From Marinobacter iranensis (GTDB lineage: Bacteria; Pseudomonadota; Gammaproteobacteria; Pseudomonadales; Oleiphilaceae): a stretch of 64,000 bases of DNA. Position 1 is the stretch's first letter. Each line of letters starts with the position of its first letter. A program made the translations under genes and the position numbers. Under the pieces are notes generated by a model. That model saw only the letters and a program-made list of their open reading frames with translations, ran no database searches and was not told the DNA's origin. Below, in pieces: positions 24,776 through 33,694 of this stretch. The stretch spans positions 124,001 to 188,000 of the forward strand of contig NZ_JANCMW010000006.1 in the NCBI RefSeq assembly GCF_029207565.1. The letters run 5' to 3'.

Positions 24776-25375
24776 GTGCGCCCGGCACGGGCTCCTGGAG
24801 GTGCACGTCCTCCCGTGAGCTGGCCACAGCGAACGAAGTGAAGCGCAACTGCGGAAGGACGACCGACCGTGGGGAGGAAGCGTGGATCGTAAACCGTGAG
24901 CCGATGAATAAGAATCGGATAGGAGGCACTGCTAAGCAGGGCGAGCGGGCAAGAAGCCGCGAAGCTCTTGTGGCCAACGTGAGGTGGTGTATATCCGGCG
25001 GTTGTGCGGTGAAGGAGTGTGTTCTTACCCGGGGAGATCTCGCCGTATGCCTGAAAGGGTGACGTGGTAACACGGAGCGAGAAGTCAGCAGAGGCCATAG
25101 TAGCCACTTGTTCAGGGCGAAGGGCTGAACGAGAAGAAGCTTCAAACGCCTTGTCGATGAGCACTGTAACGCATCAGATGCCCGCGTCAGCGGGGCGGGT
25201 CGCAACAAGGGGAGGTGAAGCCTTGCCGGACGTGACCAGTGATGAAACAGGGCTCCCGCGACGAGAACCGGAGGGCGCAGGGCGAAACCTGCTTGCGTAG
25301 GCGTTCGCACGAGAGAATATGCAGCGGGCATGGAAGCGCGAAGGTTCGCTTTTGTTTAGGCCCGGACATTTTATT
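24776..25375 (+). mobile_element. Truncated group II intron with start of its reverse transcriptase
   Basis: Starts with the intron 5' boundary GTGCGCCCGGCACGGGC directly after the terminator T-run, followed by ~280 bases of structured domain I-type RNA (repeated GNRA-like and purine-rich blocks such as GAGCGAGAAGTCAGCAGAGG, a sequence common just before LtrA genes). The maturase frame starts near 25064 (TRSEKSAEAIVAT) and runs to RNLLA. A TAG at 25298-25300 interrupts it, after which ARENMQRAWKRE is still recognisable as the conserved N-terminal RT region. The remainder, domains V-VI and 3' end are missing. Position just 3' of a terminator hairpin is the habit of bacterial class C introns. 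Confidence 0.75.
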
Positions 25376-25591
25376 TTACTCGTAGCCGTCAATTGATGGT
25401 TCTAACAGGCGGTGCCTTTAGACCGGAATAGTGGGCTACGTTTTTGGGGTACGAAATACCAATCCATCAATGGCATGGACATAAAAGTGTATGAAGAGGG
25501 CTTTATATCGACGTCCGCCATGGACACGGGGCCATTCAGTGAAAGCCATGTGATGCTCAGTTTAAAGACATGTCCATAATTGGATCATTCG

Positions 25592-26438
25592 TAGTTATTC
25601 GTTCTATGCGTCCTGCGAAAAGCTATTCCGGCCGGACCTCAGGAACACCCCAGTCGTGGTCCTTTCCAATAACGATGGCTGCGTCGTCGCTCGTTCGAAG
25701 GAAGCTAAGGCTCTGGGTATTAAGATGGGCGTGCCTGCCCATCTAATCAAAAGGGAAATCCGCCACCACCGCATCCAGGTTTTCTCTTCCAATTACACGC
25801 TCTACGGTGACATGAGTCGACGGGTCATGACCAACCTGGAAGCCATGGCGCCACGCGTTGATATCTACTCCATCGATGAAGCCTTTCTAGATCTCACCGG
25901 AATTGAGCAAGTGGTGTCTTTTGAGGCGTTTGGCCGGCAGGTGAAGGATGCCGTATATCGGAACGTCGGGCTTCCTGTTTGTGTTGGCATTGCGCCGACC
26001 CGGACGCTGGCCAAGCTCGCCAATTACGCGGCTAAGAAATATCCAGCGACGGGTGGCGTTGTTGATCTGACGGACACGGCTCGACAACGGCGTCTGATGG
26101 CCCGTGTGCCCATGGAGGAGGTATGGGGTGTTGGGCGCAAGCTTTCTGCCAAACTGCAGGCTATGGGCGTCACAACGGCTCTGCAGCTGGCCGATACCAA
26201 CCTAGCCACTTTGCGCAAACGCTTCTCCGTTGTGCTCGAGCGGACCGCTCGAGAACTGAACGGCATTTCCTGCCTTGTGTGGGAGGATGCTCCAGCCCCC
26301 AAGAAGCAGATCATGTGCTCTCGATCCTTCGGCCAGCCCATTCGGACATTGCCGGACCTCGAAGCCGCCGTAGCGCATAGTGTCATTTTCAGAAGACGAC
26401 TGCACCAGCTCATTGGACTGGCCGTACCGAGTGCATAG
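25592..26438 (+). pseudogene. umuC: umuC central fragment (DNA polymerase V subunit)
   Basis: About 280 codons of the Y-family polymerase. [20 protein letters not shown] begins after the missing first strand with its metal-binding Asp. Then [32 protein letters not shown] (catalytic Asp-Glu pair), [20 protein letters not shown], helix-hairpin [19 protein letters not shown] and [12 protein letters not shown]. It breaks after RRLHQLIG, losing the little-finger domain and the C-terminal tail. Both ends are truncated, so no polymerase activity is expected. The 250 bases after it contain nothing I recognise. Confidence 0.85.
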
Positions 26439-26691
26439 GACTGCTGACAAGACCTATTCAGTAGTTCTATGCACGAGCCCACCGCGACGGGATGGGATTG
26501 CTCAGGAGTCCCCTGCACGATGCTGTCTTGCTTCGTCACTTTACTAACCATAAGAACCCTTTGTATGTGTTAGAAAAAATTACGGGTTAAGTGACTAATT
26601 TTGACGCTCTGGTAGCTTGGGCGCACACTGTCACATAATCGAACGTTTTTCGGACTAAGTCGATCCATTTCATCTGCCAATGAACAGTTAC

Positions 26692-27483
26692 TCAGTCAAA
26701 CTTGGGCGGGCGCTTTGCCTGAAAGGCAGCGATGCCTTCGGCCCAATCCTTGCTGTCGATCAGCATGGAGAGCGCTTCGAGACCGAAACGGCGGGCGCTG
26801 CGTAGATCGACATCCTCGCAGGTCAGGATAGCCCGTTTGCTCTGCATAATCGCAAGCGGGCTCTGCTCCTTCAGTTTCTGGACAAGGGTGAGCGCATCAA
26901 TCACTTCCTCGCCCGGCTCGCTGATCTTGTAGAGAAGCCCGTGGCGGTCCGCCTCCTCGGCGTCGATGTGGCTGCCTAGCAGTATCCATTCCATCGCCTT
27001 GCTGCGGCCAACGTGGCGCGACAGTTTCTGCACACCGCCGGCCCCCGCCAGCGCGCCTAAGCGCACCTCCGGCAAGCCGAGGCGGGTCTCTTTTGACATG
27101 ATGCGAAAATCGCACGACAGTGTCATTTCGCAGCCGCCGCCAAGAGCGTAACCGTTGATCGCCGCGATCACTGGGAAGGGAACCACTTCCAGACGGTCAA
27201 ACAGGCGGGCAATCAGGTCGAGGTAGTCATCCCGCAGCCTGAAACGCGCATCGACGTCCATCTGGTCTTCAAAGAAATAGTCGAGGTGCGCACCACAGCA
27301 AAAGGCGCGACCGGTCCCGGTGATGATCAGCGCCCGGCAGCCCTTTTCGACCATGATGTCGAGAGCCTGATTAAACTCGCTGAGCAGGGCCTGGGTTAGG
27401 GTGTTCATCTCCTTCCCGCGCTGCAGGGTAAGCAGAGCGACATCCTTTTCGGGCCATTCCAGTTTGAGTGTTTCGGTTTCCAT
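26692..27483 (-). CDS. Enoyl-CoA hydratase (module 2)
   Basis: A 263-residue crotonase. Oxyanion loops ALIITGTGRAFCCGAHLDYF and AAINGYALGGGCEMTLSCDF, and the active-site helix LGLPEVRLGALAGAGGVQKL with both acid positions occupied by Glu and Ala (the second Glu is replaced). Ends in the standard IAAFQAKRPPKF. It is the last gene of the leftward dctPQM-ligase operon, 35 bases after the CoA ligase. Probably hydrates (or isomerises) an unsaturated acyl-CoA of module 2. Confidence 0.87.
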   Translation of the reverse strand: METETLKLEWPEKDVALLTLQRGKEMNTLTQALLSEFNQALDIMVEKGCRALIITGTGRAFCCGAHLDYFFEDQMDVDARFRLRDDYLDLIARLFDRLEVVPFPVIAAINGYALGGGCEMTLSCDFRIMSKETRLGLPEVRLGALAGAGGVQKLSRHVGRSKAMEWILLGSHIDAEEADRHGLLYKISEPGEEVIDALTLVQKLKEQSPLAIMQSKRAILTCEDVDLRSARRFGLEALSMLIDSKDWAEGIAAFQAKRPPKFD

Positions 27484-27518
27484 CCCGGCGTGTCTCCTCT
27501 TGGGGTGTCATATCGGTC

Positions 27519-29117
27519 CTATCGCTTGAGCTTGATGCCGCTGGCCTCGCGGTCCCAGAGCTGTTTCATTCGATCGGCCGCAATTTCTCTCAGCTTGTAT
27601 TTCTCGACCTTTTCCGAGGTCGTCTTGGGCAGAGCCGAGATCGCCTCGAGGTAGCGGGGCACCATGAAATAGGGCATGTTCTCGTCGCAGAAGCGGATAA
27701 TCTTTTCTGCCTCGAAGACGTGACCCTCTTCCATCACCACGAAGACGAGGACGTCGTCCTCACCCAGTTCCGACGGCACCGCGACGGCGGCGGCCTCGCG
27801 GATGCTGTCGTAGCTGCAGATGATCATTTCAAGCTCATAGGTGGAGATGTTCTCTCCCCGCCGCCGGATAGCGTCCTTTTTTCGGTCCACGAAATAGAGA
27901 TAATCGTCCTTGTCCAGATACCCACGATCGCCTGTGTGGAACCACAGTGTCGAGCACGAGGAGAGCGTCTCTTCCGGCATTCGAAAATAGCCGTCCATCA
28001 TGATGCCCGGTGCCATGGGCCGCAGCGCGATCTCACCGACCTCGCCGGGCGCGAGGGCGTTGTCGTCATCATCAAGGATCGCGAGCGAGACGTGAGCACG
28101 CGGTCGACCAGCGGAACCAGCCTTTTCCAGCGGCTCATCGGGTCCGTGCAGTGTCACCGCGAAGGTTTCCGTCTGTGCGAATAGGCTGGTCATCTTGATG
28201 CCGAGGTCTGTGAGCGGCCGAGCGGTTTCACCATCGAGTGCGGGCACGACCATCATTTGGCGCAGCTTCAGGCGGCTGCGATCGATGCGGCCCAATTCCT
28301 TCAGCGCGATATTGGCCATGGCGCCGAGCGCGTTCGTCTGGGTCGCACCACTAGATACGATTTCCTCCCAGTAGTTGGACCCAGAGAAACGGCGTGTAAC
28401 CACAAGCTTGGCACCGCAGACCAGCGCCGACATGAAGCTGTACCACAGTGCGTTGGCATGGAAGAGAGGCAGACAGGTGAAGATTACGTCATCCGGGGTG
28501 TAGCCATAAGCCTCGATTGCCTGATTGCCGCAGCTCAAGCCTTGCGAATGTGGGCTGACGACTCCCTTAGACGGTCCGGTCGTGCCCGAGGTGAACATCA
28601 GGAACATCGTGTCGCGCGGGTCGACAAACACCTCTGGACAGCTGCCGTCCGCGTCGAGCATGTCGTCAAAGTTCACGGTCCCTTCCGGGACACTCCCACC
28701 GTCGACTTCGGCGATGACCACCGGGCCGAAACCCTTGAGGCCGTCGACGATCGAGGCGGCACGTTCGTAAAGCTCATGCTGCACGATAATTGCTTTGCTG
28801 GTGGACTGGTGCAGGAGGTATTCCAGCAACACCCCCTTGGCCGCGGTGTTAATGGGCACAGCGACCGCCCCGAGCTTGGCCAGCGCGAAGATCGACAGAA
28901 CGAATTGCGTGCAGTTGCCCATGAGCAGTGCGACGTGATCGCCCTTGGAGATGCCAAGCTGCTTGCGGAATGCGTTAGCCACCCGGTTGGTACGGTGGTC
29001 GAGCTCGGAAAAACTAAAGTCTTGTCCCTCGAAAGAGAGGAAGATCTTGTCGCCAAAGGTTTCGGCCTGTTTTCGCAACATCTCTCCCAACGTAGTGTGA
29101 ATTACTCCACTGGTCAT
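27519..29117 (-). CDS. Acyl-CoA synthetase (AMP-forming), module 2
   Basis: A 532-residue ANL ligase from ATG 29117 (ribosome site ggagga eight bases before). Motifs: P-loop MFTSGTTGPSKGVVSPHS, FAQTETFAVT, WFHTGDRGYLDKDDYLYFVD, RKKDAIRRRGENISTYELE and PKTTSEKVEKYKLRE with the catalytic Lys. It is close in form to carnitine/crotonobetaine- and short dicarboxylate-type CoA ligases, but specificity cannot be read. Immediately follows the TRAP transporter genes, so it should activate the acid they import. Confidence 0.9.
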   Translation of the reverse strand: MTSGVIHTTLGEMLRKQAETFGDKIFLSFEGQDFSFSELDHRTNRVANAFRKQLGISKGDHVALLMGNCTQFVLSIFALAKLGAVAVPINTAAKGVLLEYLLHQSTSKAIIVQHELYERAASIVDGLKGFGPVVIAEVDGGSVPEGTVNFDDMLDADGSCPEVFVDPRDTMFLMFTSGTTGPSKGVVSPHSQGLSCGNQAIEAYGYTPDDVIFTCLPLFHANALWYSFMSALVCGAKLVVTRRFSGSNYWEEIVSSGATQTNALGAMANIALKELGRIDRSRLKLRQMMVVPALDGETARPLTDLGIKMTSLFAQTETFAVTLHGPDEPLEKAGSAGRPRAHVSLAILDDDDNALAPGEVGEIALRPMAPGIMMDGYFRMPEETLSSCSTLWFHTGDRGYLDKDDYLYFVDRKKDAIRRRGENISTYELEMIICSYDSIREAAAVAVPSELGEDDVLVFVVMEEGHVFEAEKIIRFCDENMPYFMVPRYLEAISALPKTTSEKVEKYKLREIAADRMKQLWDREASGIKLKR

Positions 29118-29163
29118 ACAGTCATTCCTCCATAGATGTTTCATTCATCTGCGCGTGTTTAGA

Positions 29164-30462
29164 TCATCCCAGCGGCCAGAGCACGAGTTGCGGCACGGAG
29201 ATGAGTAGCACGATCAACATAAGCTCGATTGCCAGGAACGGGAGACAGCCCAGAAACACGTGCTTGAGATCAAGATCGCTCACGGCCCCCTTTACCACGA
29301 AGACGTTCAGTCCGACGGGCGGGGTGATTAGCCCTATTTCGACGACTTTCACGACGAGCACCCCAAAGAGCACCGGGTGCACGCCTACTTGTTCGATGAT
29401 TGGAAAGACAATGGGCATCATAAGCAGGATCATGGAAATCCCGTCGATGAAGGCACCGAGTACGAGGAACGGCAGCAGGATCAGGATCAGCAGGACCGGG
29501 ATGGGCACGTCGAGGCTCGATACCCAGACCGCGATCTCCACCGGCAGGCGAGTCGTTGTCAGGGCGAGGCTGAACATGCCTGCGCCGATGATGAGCGCGA
29601 AGACCGAGGAAGTGATCGCGCTGCTTTCGCGCAGGCCGTGCCACAAGATATTAAACCGGCCGCGCCGGGCCATGGCCATGATGATGGCAACGAAGGCACC
29701 GACCGCCGCCGCTTCGTTCGGCGTGGCGATGCCGAGATAAATCGATCCCACGACTAGCACGAACAGGACTAGTGCTTCCCAAGTTAGGAGGAGGCCCTTG
29801 AAACGGTCTGTGATGTTGAAGCGCGGGTGGTCCTTCTGCCCGCCGACGGAGAGGGGGTTAAGACGTCCCATCACCACAATGCCGAGCACGTAGGCCACTG
29901 CAGTCAGGGCACCGGGGAGAAGGGCGCCAGTAAAGAGCTGCACAATAGAGGTCCCGGTCGCGAGCCCGTAGATGATGAGGATACTGGAGGGCGGAATCAG
30001 CACGCCCAGCGTGCCGCCCACGGCCACGCATCCCGCCGCGAGCTTATCGCTGTAACCGGCAGCCCTCATTTCCGGGATCGCCACCTTGGCGATGGCGGCG
30101 GCGGTCGCGATGCTGGAGCCACTAACGGTCGAGAAGATTGCGCAGGCGAAGATCGTCGCGACGGCAAGCCCCCCTTGAAGCCCAGCGGTAAACTTGTTCG
30201 CCGCCTCAAAGGCTCTTGCCGACACTCCTGTCGCGAAGGCCATGTGGCTCATCAACAAGAAAAGCGGGATAACTACGTAGGCGAAGTTGGATACGTGGGA
30301 ATATGGAAACGTCGAGATGAGGTATTCGAAACCCGCGCTTCCCCGTGTCAGGAAGATGCCGACCATTCCGCTGGTCAGCAGGGAAAATGCGATCGGCATG
30401 CCCAGAATAAGGAGGGTGAAGAGTAGCGCGATGATGAGGCCGCCAATTTCGATGTGTGTCAT
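29164..30462 (-). CDS. dctM: TRAP transporter large membrane subunit (DctM)
   Basis: A 432-residue, ~12-helix inner-membrane protein with the DctM family pattern: MPIAFSLLTSGMVGIFLTRG, AGLQGGLAVATIFACAIFST VSGSSIATAAAIAKVAIPEM, GVLIPPSSILIIYGLATGTS and LITPPVGLNVFVVKGAV. It forms the sodium-driven translocation channel with DctQ. ATG 30462 overlaps the DctQ stop (ATGA), so they are translationally coupled. Confidence 0.95.
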   Translation of the reverse strand: MTHIEIGGLIIALLFTLLILGMPIAFSLLTSGMVGIFLTRGSAGFEYLISTFPYSHVSNFAYVVIPLFLLMSHMAFATGVSARAFEAANKFTAGLQGGLAVATIFACAIFSTVSGSSIATAAAIAKVAIPEMRAAGYSDKLAAGCVAVGGTLGVLIPPSSILIIYGLATGTSIVQLFTGALLPGALTAVAYVLGIVVMGRLNPLSVGGQKDHPRFNITDRFKGLLLTWEALVLFVLVVGSIYLGIATPNEAAAVGAFVAIIMAMARRGRFNILWHGLRESSAITSSVFALIIGAGMFSLALTTTRLPVEIAVWVSSLDVPIPVLLILILLPFLVLGAFIDGISMILLMMPIVFPIIEQVGVHPVLFGVLVVKVVEIGLITPPVGLNVFVVKGAVSDLDLKHVFLGCLPFLAIELMLIVLLISVPQLVLWPLG

Positions 30463-30959
30463 CAGGATTTATCCTTCGTATCGTGCCCGACTAGCAGGAA
30501 CACGGCGTCGATGAGGAGTTGCAGGGCAAGAAGGACGAAACCGATGGCAATGATCGTACGCGCGGGGTAGATCGGAAAGCTGACTGCGCCGTAACTCATC
30601 TCTTTCACGGAGAGCGAATGGAGGGCTTCCAGCGTCGTGTACCAAGCTATGATTGAGATCGCTACCAGCGCAATCAACGTCGTCAGAAGATTCAGAATGC
30701 GGGCGATCCCTGAGGGCAGGTAGTTGATCAGCACTTCCATCCTGAAATTGGATTTGGTGGTCTGGACCGATGCAAGGCCCAGATACACCAGTGCCACCAT
30801 GAGTAGGGTGCTTAGTTCGGTCGCGCCGGGGATCGGCTGCCGGAAAAGGGCCCGAAGCGCCACGTCGGCCACCACGATCAACGTGATCAGGAAGATGGCC
30901 ACGCCGGACGCCACCCCCATGAAGATGTTAAATCTCTCTAGAGCTCGCAGAAGCTTCAT
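30462..30959 (-). CDS. dctQ: TRAP transporter small membrane subunit (DctQ)
   Basis: A 165-residue protein with four membrane helices: MGVASGVAIFLITLIVVADV at the N-terminus with the conserved ADVALRALFRQPIPGATELS motif, then helices at about 50-70, 90-110 and 130-150. Family size and pattern of DctQ. It connects the periplasmic binding protein and DctM. Lies between dctP and dctM. Confidence 0.92.
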   Translation of the reverse strand: MKLLRALERFNIFMGVASGVAIFLITLIVVADVALRALFRQPIPGATELSTLLMVALVYLGLASVQTTKSNFRMEVLINYLPSGIARILNLLTTLIALVAISIIAWYTTLEALHSLSVKEMSYGAVSFPIYPARTIIAIGFVLLALQLLIDAVFLLVGHDTKDKS

Positions 30960-31045
30960 TAATTAATCACCAATCCCGGTCTTCAAGCTCAAGTTGGACG
31001 CAGGCGGACTGAGCTCGCCTGCGACACTGTTTAGCGATCGGGGAG

Positions 31046-32131
31046 TTATTCCCCGTACTGGTCCATATAGCGGGACAGGGCGGGGACGTAGTCATGGCTG
31101 GCCTCGGCCTGCTCAACCAGCTCAGCGTAACGGGCAAGGAAGGCTTCGCCGTCCTGACCGGAGGCGTCGACCTTTTCGATCCAGCTGTCCCACAAAGCCT
31201 GAGAGACTGTCTCGCGAATCTTGTCTGTCTCTTCCTCATTCATCATGATGACCTCGGTCTTGCCGGCATCGTGCAGCGCTTTGACGCCCTCCTCTACGTA
31301 ATCGTCCATGACCGATGCGTAATGACCTGGAATTTCGGCGACGACCTCTTCGATCACCTGCTGAATCTCGGGCGATAAGTCGTTCCAGACGTCCATGTTG
31401 ACCCCGGTGTTGGACACCGCGTAAACACCCATGCCGCCGGCATCGGAGACGTAAGGGGCGAAGTCTTGAAGTCCCACTGCAATGCTGGTGAGGAACGGCG
31501 CCGATGAGAAGCCGTCGATCACATTACGCTGGAGGGCGCCGACCGCGGAGCCGAAGTCCATCAGGACCGGAACGGCTCCGAGCATCTCGAGGGCGTTGGC
31601 AATGCTCATGATTGAGCGGATGCGCATGCCCTCGAGGTCCTCGGCGGTGCGCACCGGGGTGTTGGACCAGACAAGGTTCTCAGAGAAGCCGAGGCCGTAG
31701 AGCAACTTCACGTTCTGCTGCTCGTATTCTTGTCGCAGAGGCTCGGATTCGGCGAGCAATTCATTGAAGGCATAGGTCACCGCCACGGAATTGTCGGTGA
31801 TGTAGGGCAAGGTGACATTGGTAAGCACGTAAGTGTCCGGATGAAACCCCGCCGGAACGCTCATCCCCATGCCGACGCCACCGCGCGATAGGCCGGGATA
31901 AATATCGGGGCCACCCAGCATTGCGCCGCCGAGGTAGGTTTCGAACACGACTTCGCCATCAGTGCGCTTGGTGACCTCATCCATGAACCAAAGGTCCATT
32001 TGAACCAGCGGGTCGCTGTTGTTGAAGTAAGTCGCATAGGAAATCGTAGTTTCTGCTGAAGCCGTCGTCGCCGATAGCAGCGCTCCCGCAGCAATCGCAA
32101 CCCAAGACCGTGAACCACTAGAAATTGTCAT
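31046..32131 (-). CDS. dctP: TRAP transporter periplasmic binding protein (DctP)
   Basis: A 361-residue secreted protein with signal peptide residues 1-26 (AIAAGALLSATTASA before ETTISY). The DctP fold is shown by VRTAEDLEGMRIRSI (with the substrate-clamping Arg), LMDFGSAVGALQRNVIDGFS and DFAPYVSDAGGMGVYAVSNT. It captures an organic acid in the periplasm and hands it to DctQM. First gene of the leftward operon, preceded by the operator-like site at 32184-32203. Confidence 0.94.
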   Translation of the reverse strand: MTISSGSRSWVAIAAGALLSATTASAETTISYATYFNNSDPLVQMDLWFMDEVTKRTDGEVVFETYLGGAMLGGPDIYPGLSRGGVGMGMSVPAGFHPDTYVLTNVTLPYITDNSVAVTYAFNELLAESEPLRQEYEQQNVKLLYGLGFSENLVWSNTPVRTAEDLEGMRIRSIMSIANALEMLGAVPVLMDFGSAVGALQRNVIDGFSSAPFLTSIAVGLQDFAPYVSDAGGMGVYAVSNTGVNMDVWNDLSPEIQQVIEEVVAEIPGHYASVMDDYVEEGVKALHDAGKTEVIMMNEEETDKIRETVSQALWDSWIEKVDASGQDGEAFLARYAELVEQAEASHDYVPALSRYMDQYGE

Positions 32132-32183
32132 TGTTTTTCTCCCGTTAATGGTAGCGGTCTCGCAGGCGCGTAGAAAAAACTAC

Positions 32184-32203
32184 CTAACGACCGCTAGATT
32201 AAC
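32184..32203. promoter_or_regulatory. Operator-like site in front of dctP
   Basis: CTAACGACCGCTAGATTAAC shares CTAAC-N6-TAGATTAAC with the site at 33177-33196. It lies about 50 bases upstream of the dctP start. The TetR-type protein encoded at 38571-39188 is the likely binder. Confidence 0.6.
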
Positions 32204-32238
32204 TATAGACGTTATGCTTGAACAATCAAGCAATCTTC

Positions 32239-33105
32239 TCAACTTTTTGCGGACTGTGCGGAGACGAAGGTGACAGTCGCCTCGGCCGTGGGCAGTTCGA
32301 TGCCGCCACCCTGGTGGGCCACGACGTTCAGCGTCGCGGTGCTGCGTCCGAGTCGGACCAAGCGTGGGACGGCGATCAGATCCTCGGCGCGGCCGAACTG
32401 CAAGAACGAGACGTGCACTGAGGCGATTTCGAGTGGATGCTCAACGGCTCGGCGTGCGTAGCGGAGGGCACAGTCCTGCAGCAGCGACACTATCGCTCCA
32501 CCATGGAGCGAGGGAAGGGAGCCGTTACCGATCAGCCCATCCCTAAACGGTAGTACGAGGCGTTGATCCTCAGCTTCGGTCATGCCCATCAGATCGGCGT
32601 AGCTCTGTGCACCAGATGGCCGGCGCTGCGGCAAATCACCATGAAATTGGGGGGGGGGGGGGGTGGAGTGCGCAAGCCTGAAAAATCTGCCAACGGCTAC
32701 CGCGAATGGTCCATTGTCTGAGGGTGTGCCAACCCTGCTCTTGATTGTAAGCAAACGCGCTCTGCGGGGATCGACCGCCCCCACGGGCGTCGCGCGCGCA
32801 ATAAGACCTCGCCCTGCCGGCATAGGGCGTAGGTAGTCTATCCGCAGGTTCAGCGTGGTACATGTTCCTGCGAAATCGAGGCATGCCATACTGGCGATGC
32901 CGCTGACTGTATCCAGCACCGACGCCAGTGCCCCCCGCGCCACGTCGCCGCTGTCGTCTTCGATGGCAGGGAGGGGATCGATGGTACTCGTCACCGCCCC
33001 ATCCGGCGCGAACCCGTAGCGAACTCCAAGTTCTTCATCATGCGCGATAGGACCGCCCAAGCGCCGCGCCAAGCCCTCTCTCAGTTCAGATGCCTCCAAG
33101 GTCAT
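32239..33105 (-). CDS. Tandem hotdog-fold (double PaaI-like) thioesterase
   Basis: A 288-residue protein of two fused hotdog domains, start ATG 33105 behind ribosome site gggaggggga. Domain 1 (about 40-140) has VARGALASVLDTVSGIASMA, with the helix Asp. Domain 2 (about 170-285) has LPSLHGGAIVSLLQDCALRY, with the canonical HGG. It probably hydrolyses a pathway acyl-CoA to recycle CoA. Between the domains the gene contains a run of 15 G/C pairs coding for a Pro stretch; a one-base slip there would remove domain 2. Transcribed leftward, head-to-head with the MaoC-carboxylase operon. Confidence 0.8.
   Translation of the reverse strand: MTLEASELREGLARRLGGPIAHDEELGVRYGFAPDGAVTSTIDPLPAIEDDSGDVARGALASVLDTVSGIASMACLDFAGTCTTLNLRIDYLRPMPAGRGLIARATPVGAVDPRRARLLTIKSRVGTPSDNGPFAVAVGRFFRLAHSTPPPPQFHGDLPQRRPSGAQSYADLMGMTEAEDQRLVLPFRDGLIGNGSLPSLHGGAIVSLLQDCALRYARRAVEHPLEIASVHVSFLQFGRAEDLIAVPRLVRLGRSTATLNVVAHQGGGIELPTAEATVTFVSAQSAKS
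32649..32663. repeat. Homopolymer run of 15 G (C on coding strand)
   Basis: Mononucleotide tract inside the tandem hotdog gene. The present length keeps both domains in frame (HSTPPPPQFHG). Tracts of this length are prone to slippage in vivo and also to sequencing error. Confidence 0.9.
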
Positions 33106-33176
33106 TCCTCCCCCTCCCTTCCGTCCAGTTTTTTCACTCAAGCGCTTGTCAAGCTGAGCCGCCTCCACTATTATAA

Positions 33177-33196
33177 CTAACACTTGTTAGATTAAC
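33177..33196. promoter_or_regulatory. Palindromic operator between divergent module-2 units
   Basis: CTAACACTTGTTAG (33177-33190) is a perfect 6-2-6 palindrome (CTAACA/TGTTAG), extended by ATTAAC shared with 32184-32203. It is located between the hotdog gene (start 33105) and the MaoC gene (start 33215). A TetR-family repressor encoded in the rightward operon is the probable ligand. Confidence 0.7.
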
Positions 33197-33214
33197 AGTC
33201 GAGGAGAAGTGCCT

Positions 33215-33694
33215 GTGGGACTGACTTACGAGGAGTTCAAGATCGATTCGCGGTGGGTGACGCAGGCCCGGACCGTAACCGAGGCTGACGTTTCGCTGTT
33301 CTGTGGGTTGTCTGGCGACTTCAACCCTCTGCATTCAGACACGGAATTCTGCGCCGGCAGTAGTTTCGGCGAGCGAGTCGCCCACGGGCCGCTGGTCCAG
33401 TCAATAGCGATCGGCCTCATGTCGCAACTCAACCTGATCAACGGAACAGCGCGAGGCTTATTGAACGTTAATTGGGATTTCCGTGCACCGGTCCGTATCG
33501 GAGACACCGTGCATGCCTGCGTATCGGTGGTTTCGACGCGTCCGGCTAAAAACGGTGCGGGTATCGTGACCCTGCGCCTGCTGGTAATCAATCAAACCGG
33601 TACCACCGTTCAGGACGGGACCATGATGCTGCTGATGGACTCGGCATCAAGCAAACGGGAGCTAGTGGAAGTTCGGCCCGCGGAGACACAATAA
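33215..33694 (+). CDS. MaoC-like dehydratase/hydratase
   Basis: A 159-residue hotdog protein. GTG 33215 is chosen because it lies eight bases after ribosome site gaggag (33201-33206); GTG 33209 is too close. It contains the hydratase 2 signature in FCGLSGDFNPLHSDTEFCAG, with catalytic Asp and His, and GERVAHGPLVQSIAIGLMSQ. It probably adds water to a 2-enoyl-CoA giving the (R)-hydroxy form. First gene of the rightward carboxylase operon, overlapping the carboxyltransferase gene by one base (TAATG). Confidence 0.88.
   Translation: MGLTYEEFKIDSRWVTQARTVTEADVSLFCGLSGDFNPLHSDTEFCAGSSFGERVAHGPLVQSIAIGLMSQLNLINGTARGLLNVNWDFRAPVRIGDTVHACVSVVSTRPAKNGAGIVTLRLLVINQTGTTVQDGTMMLLMDSASSKRELVEVRPAETQ

Noticed and set aside
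25064..25300. Small independent gene after the porin
   Set aside because: Its sequence is the leader and first codons of a group II intron reverse transcriptase, continued past a stop as ARENMQRAWKR; not a separate gene.
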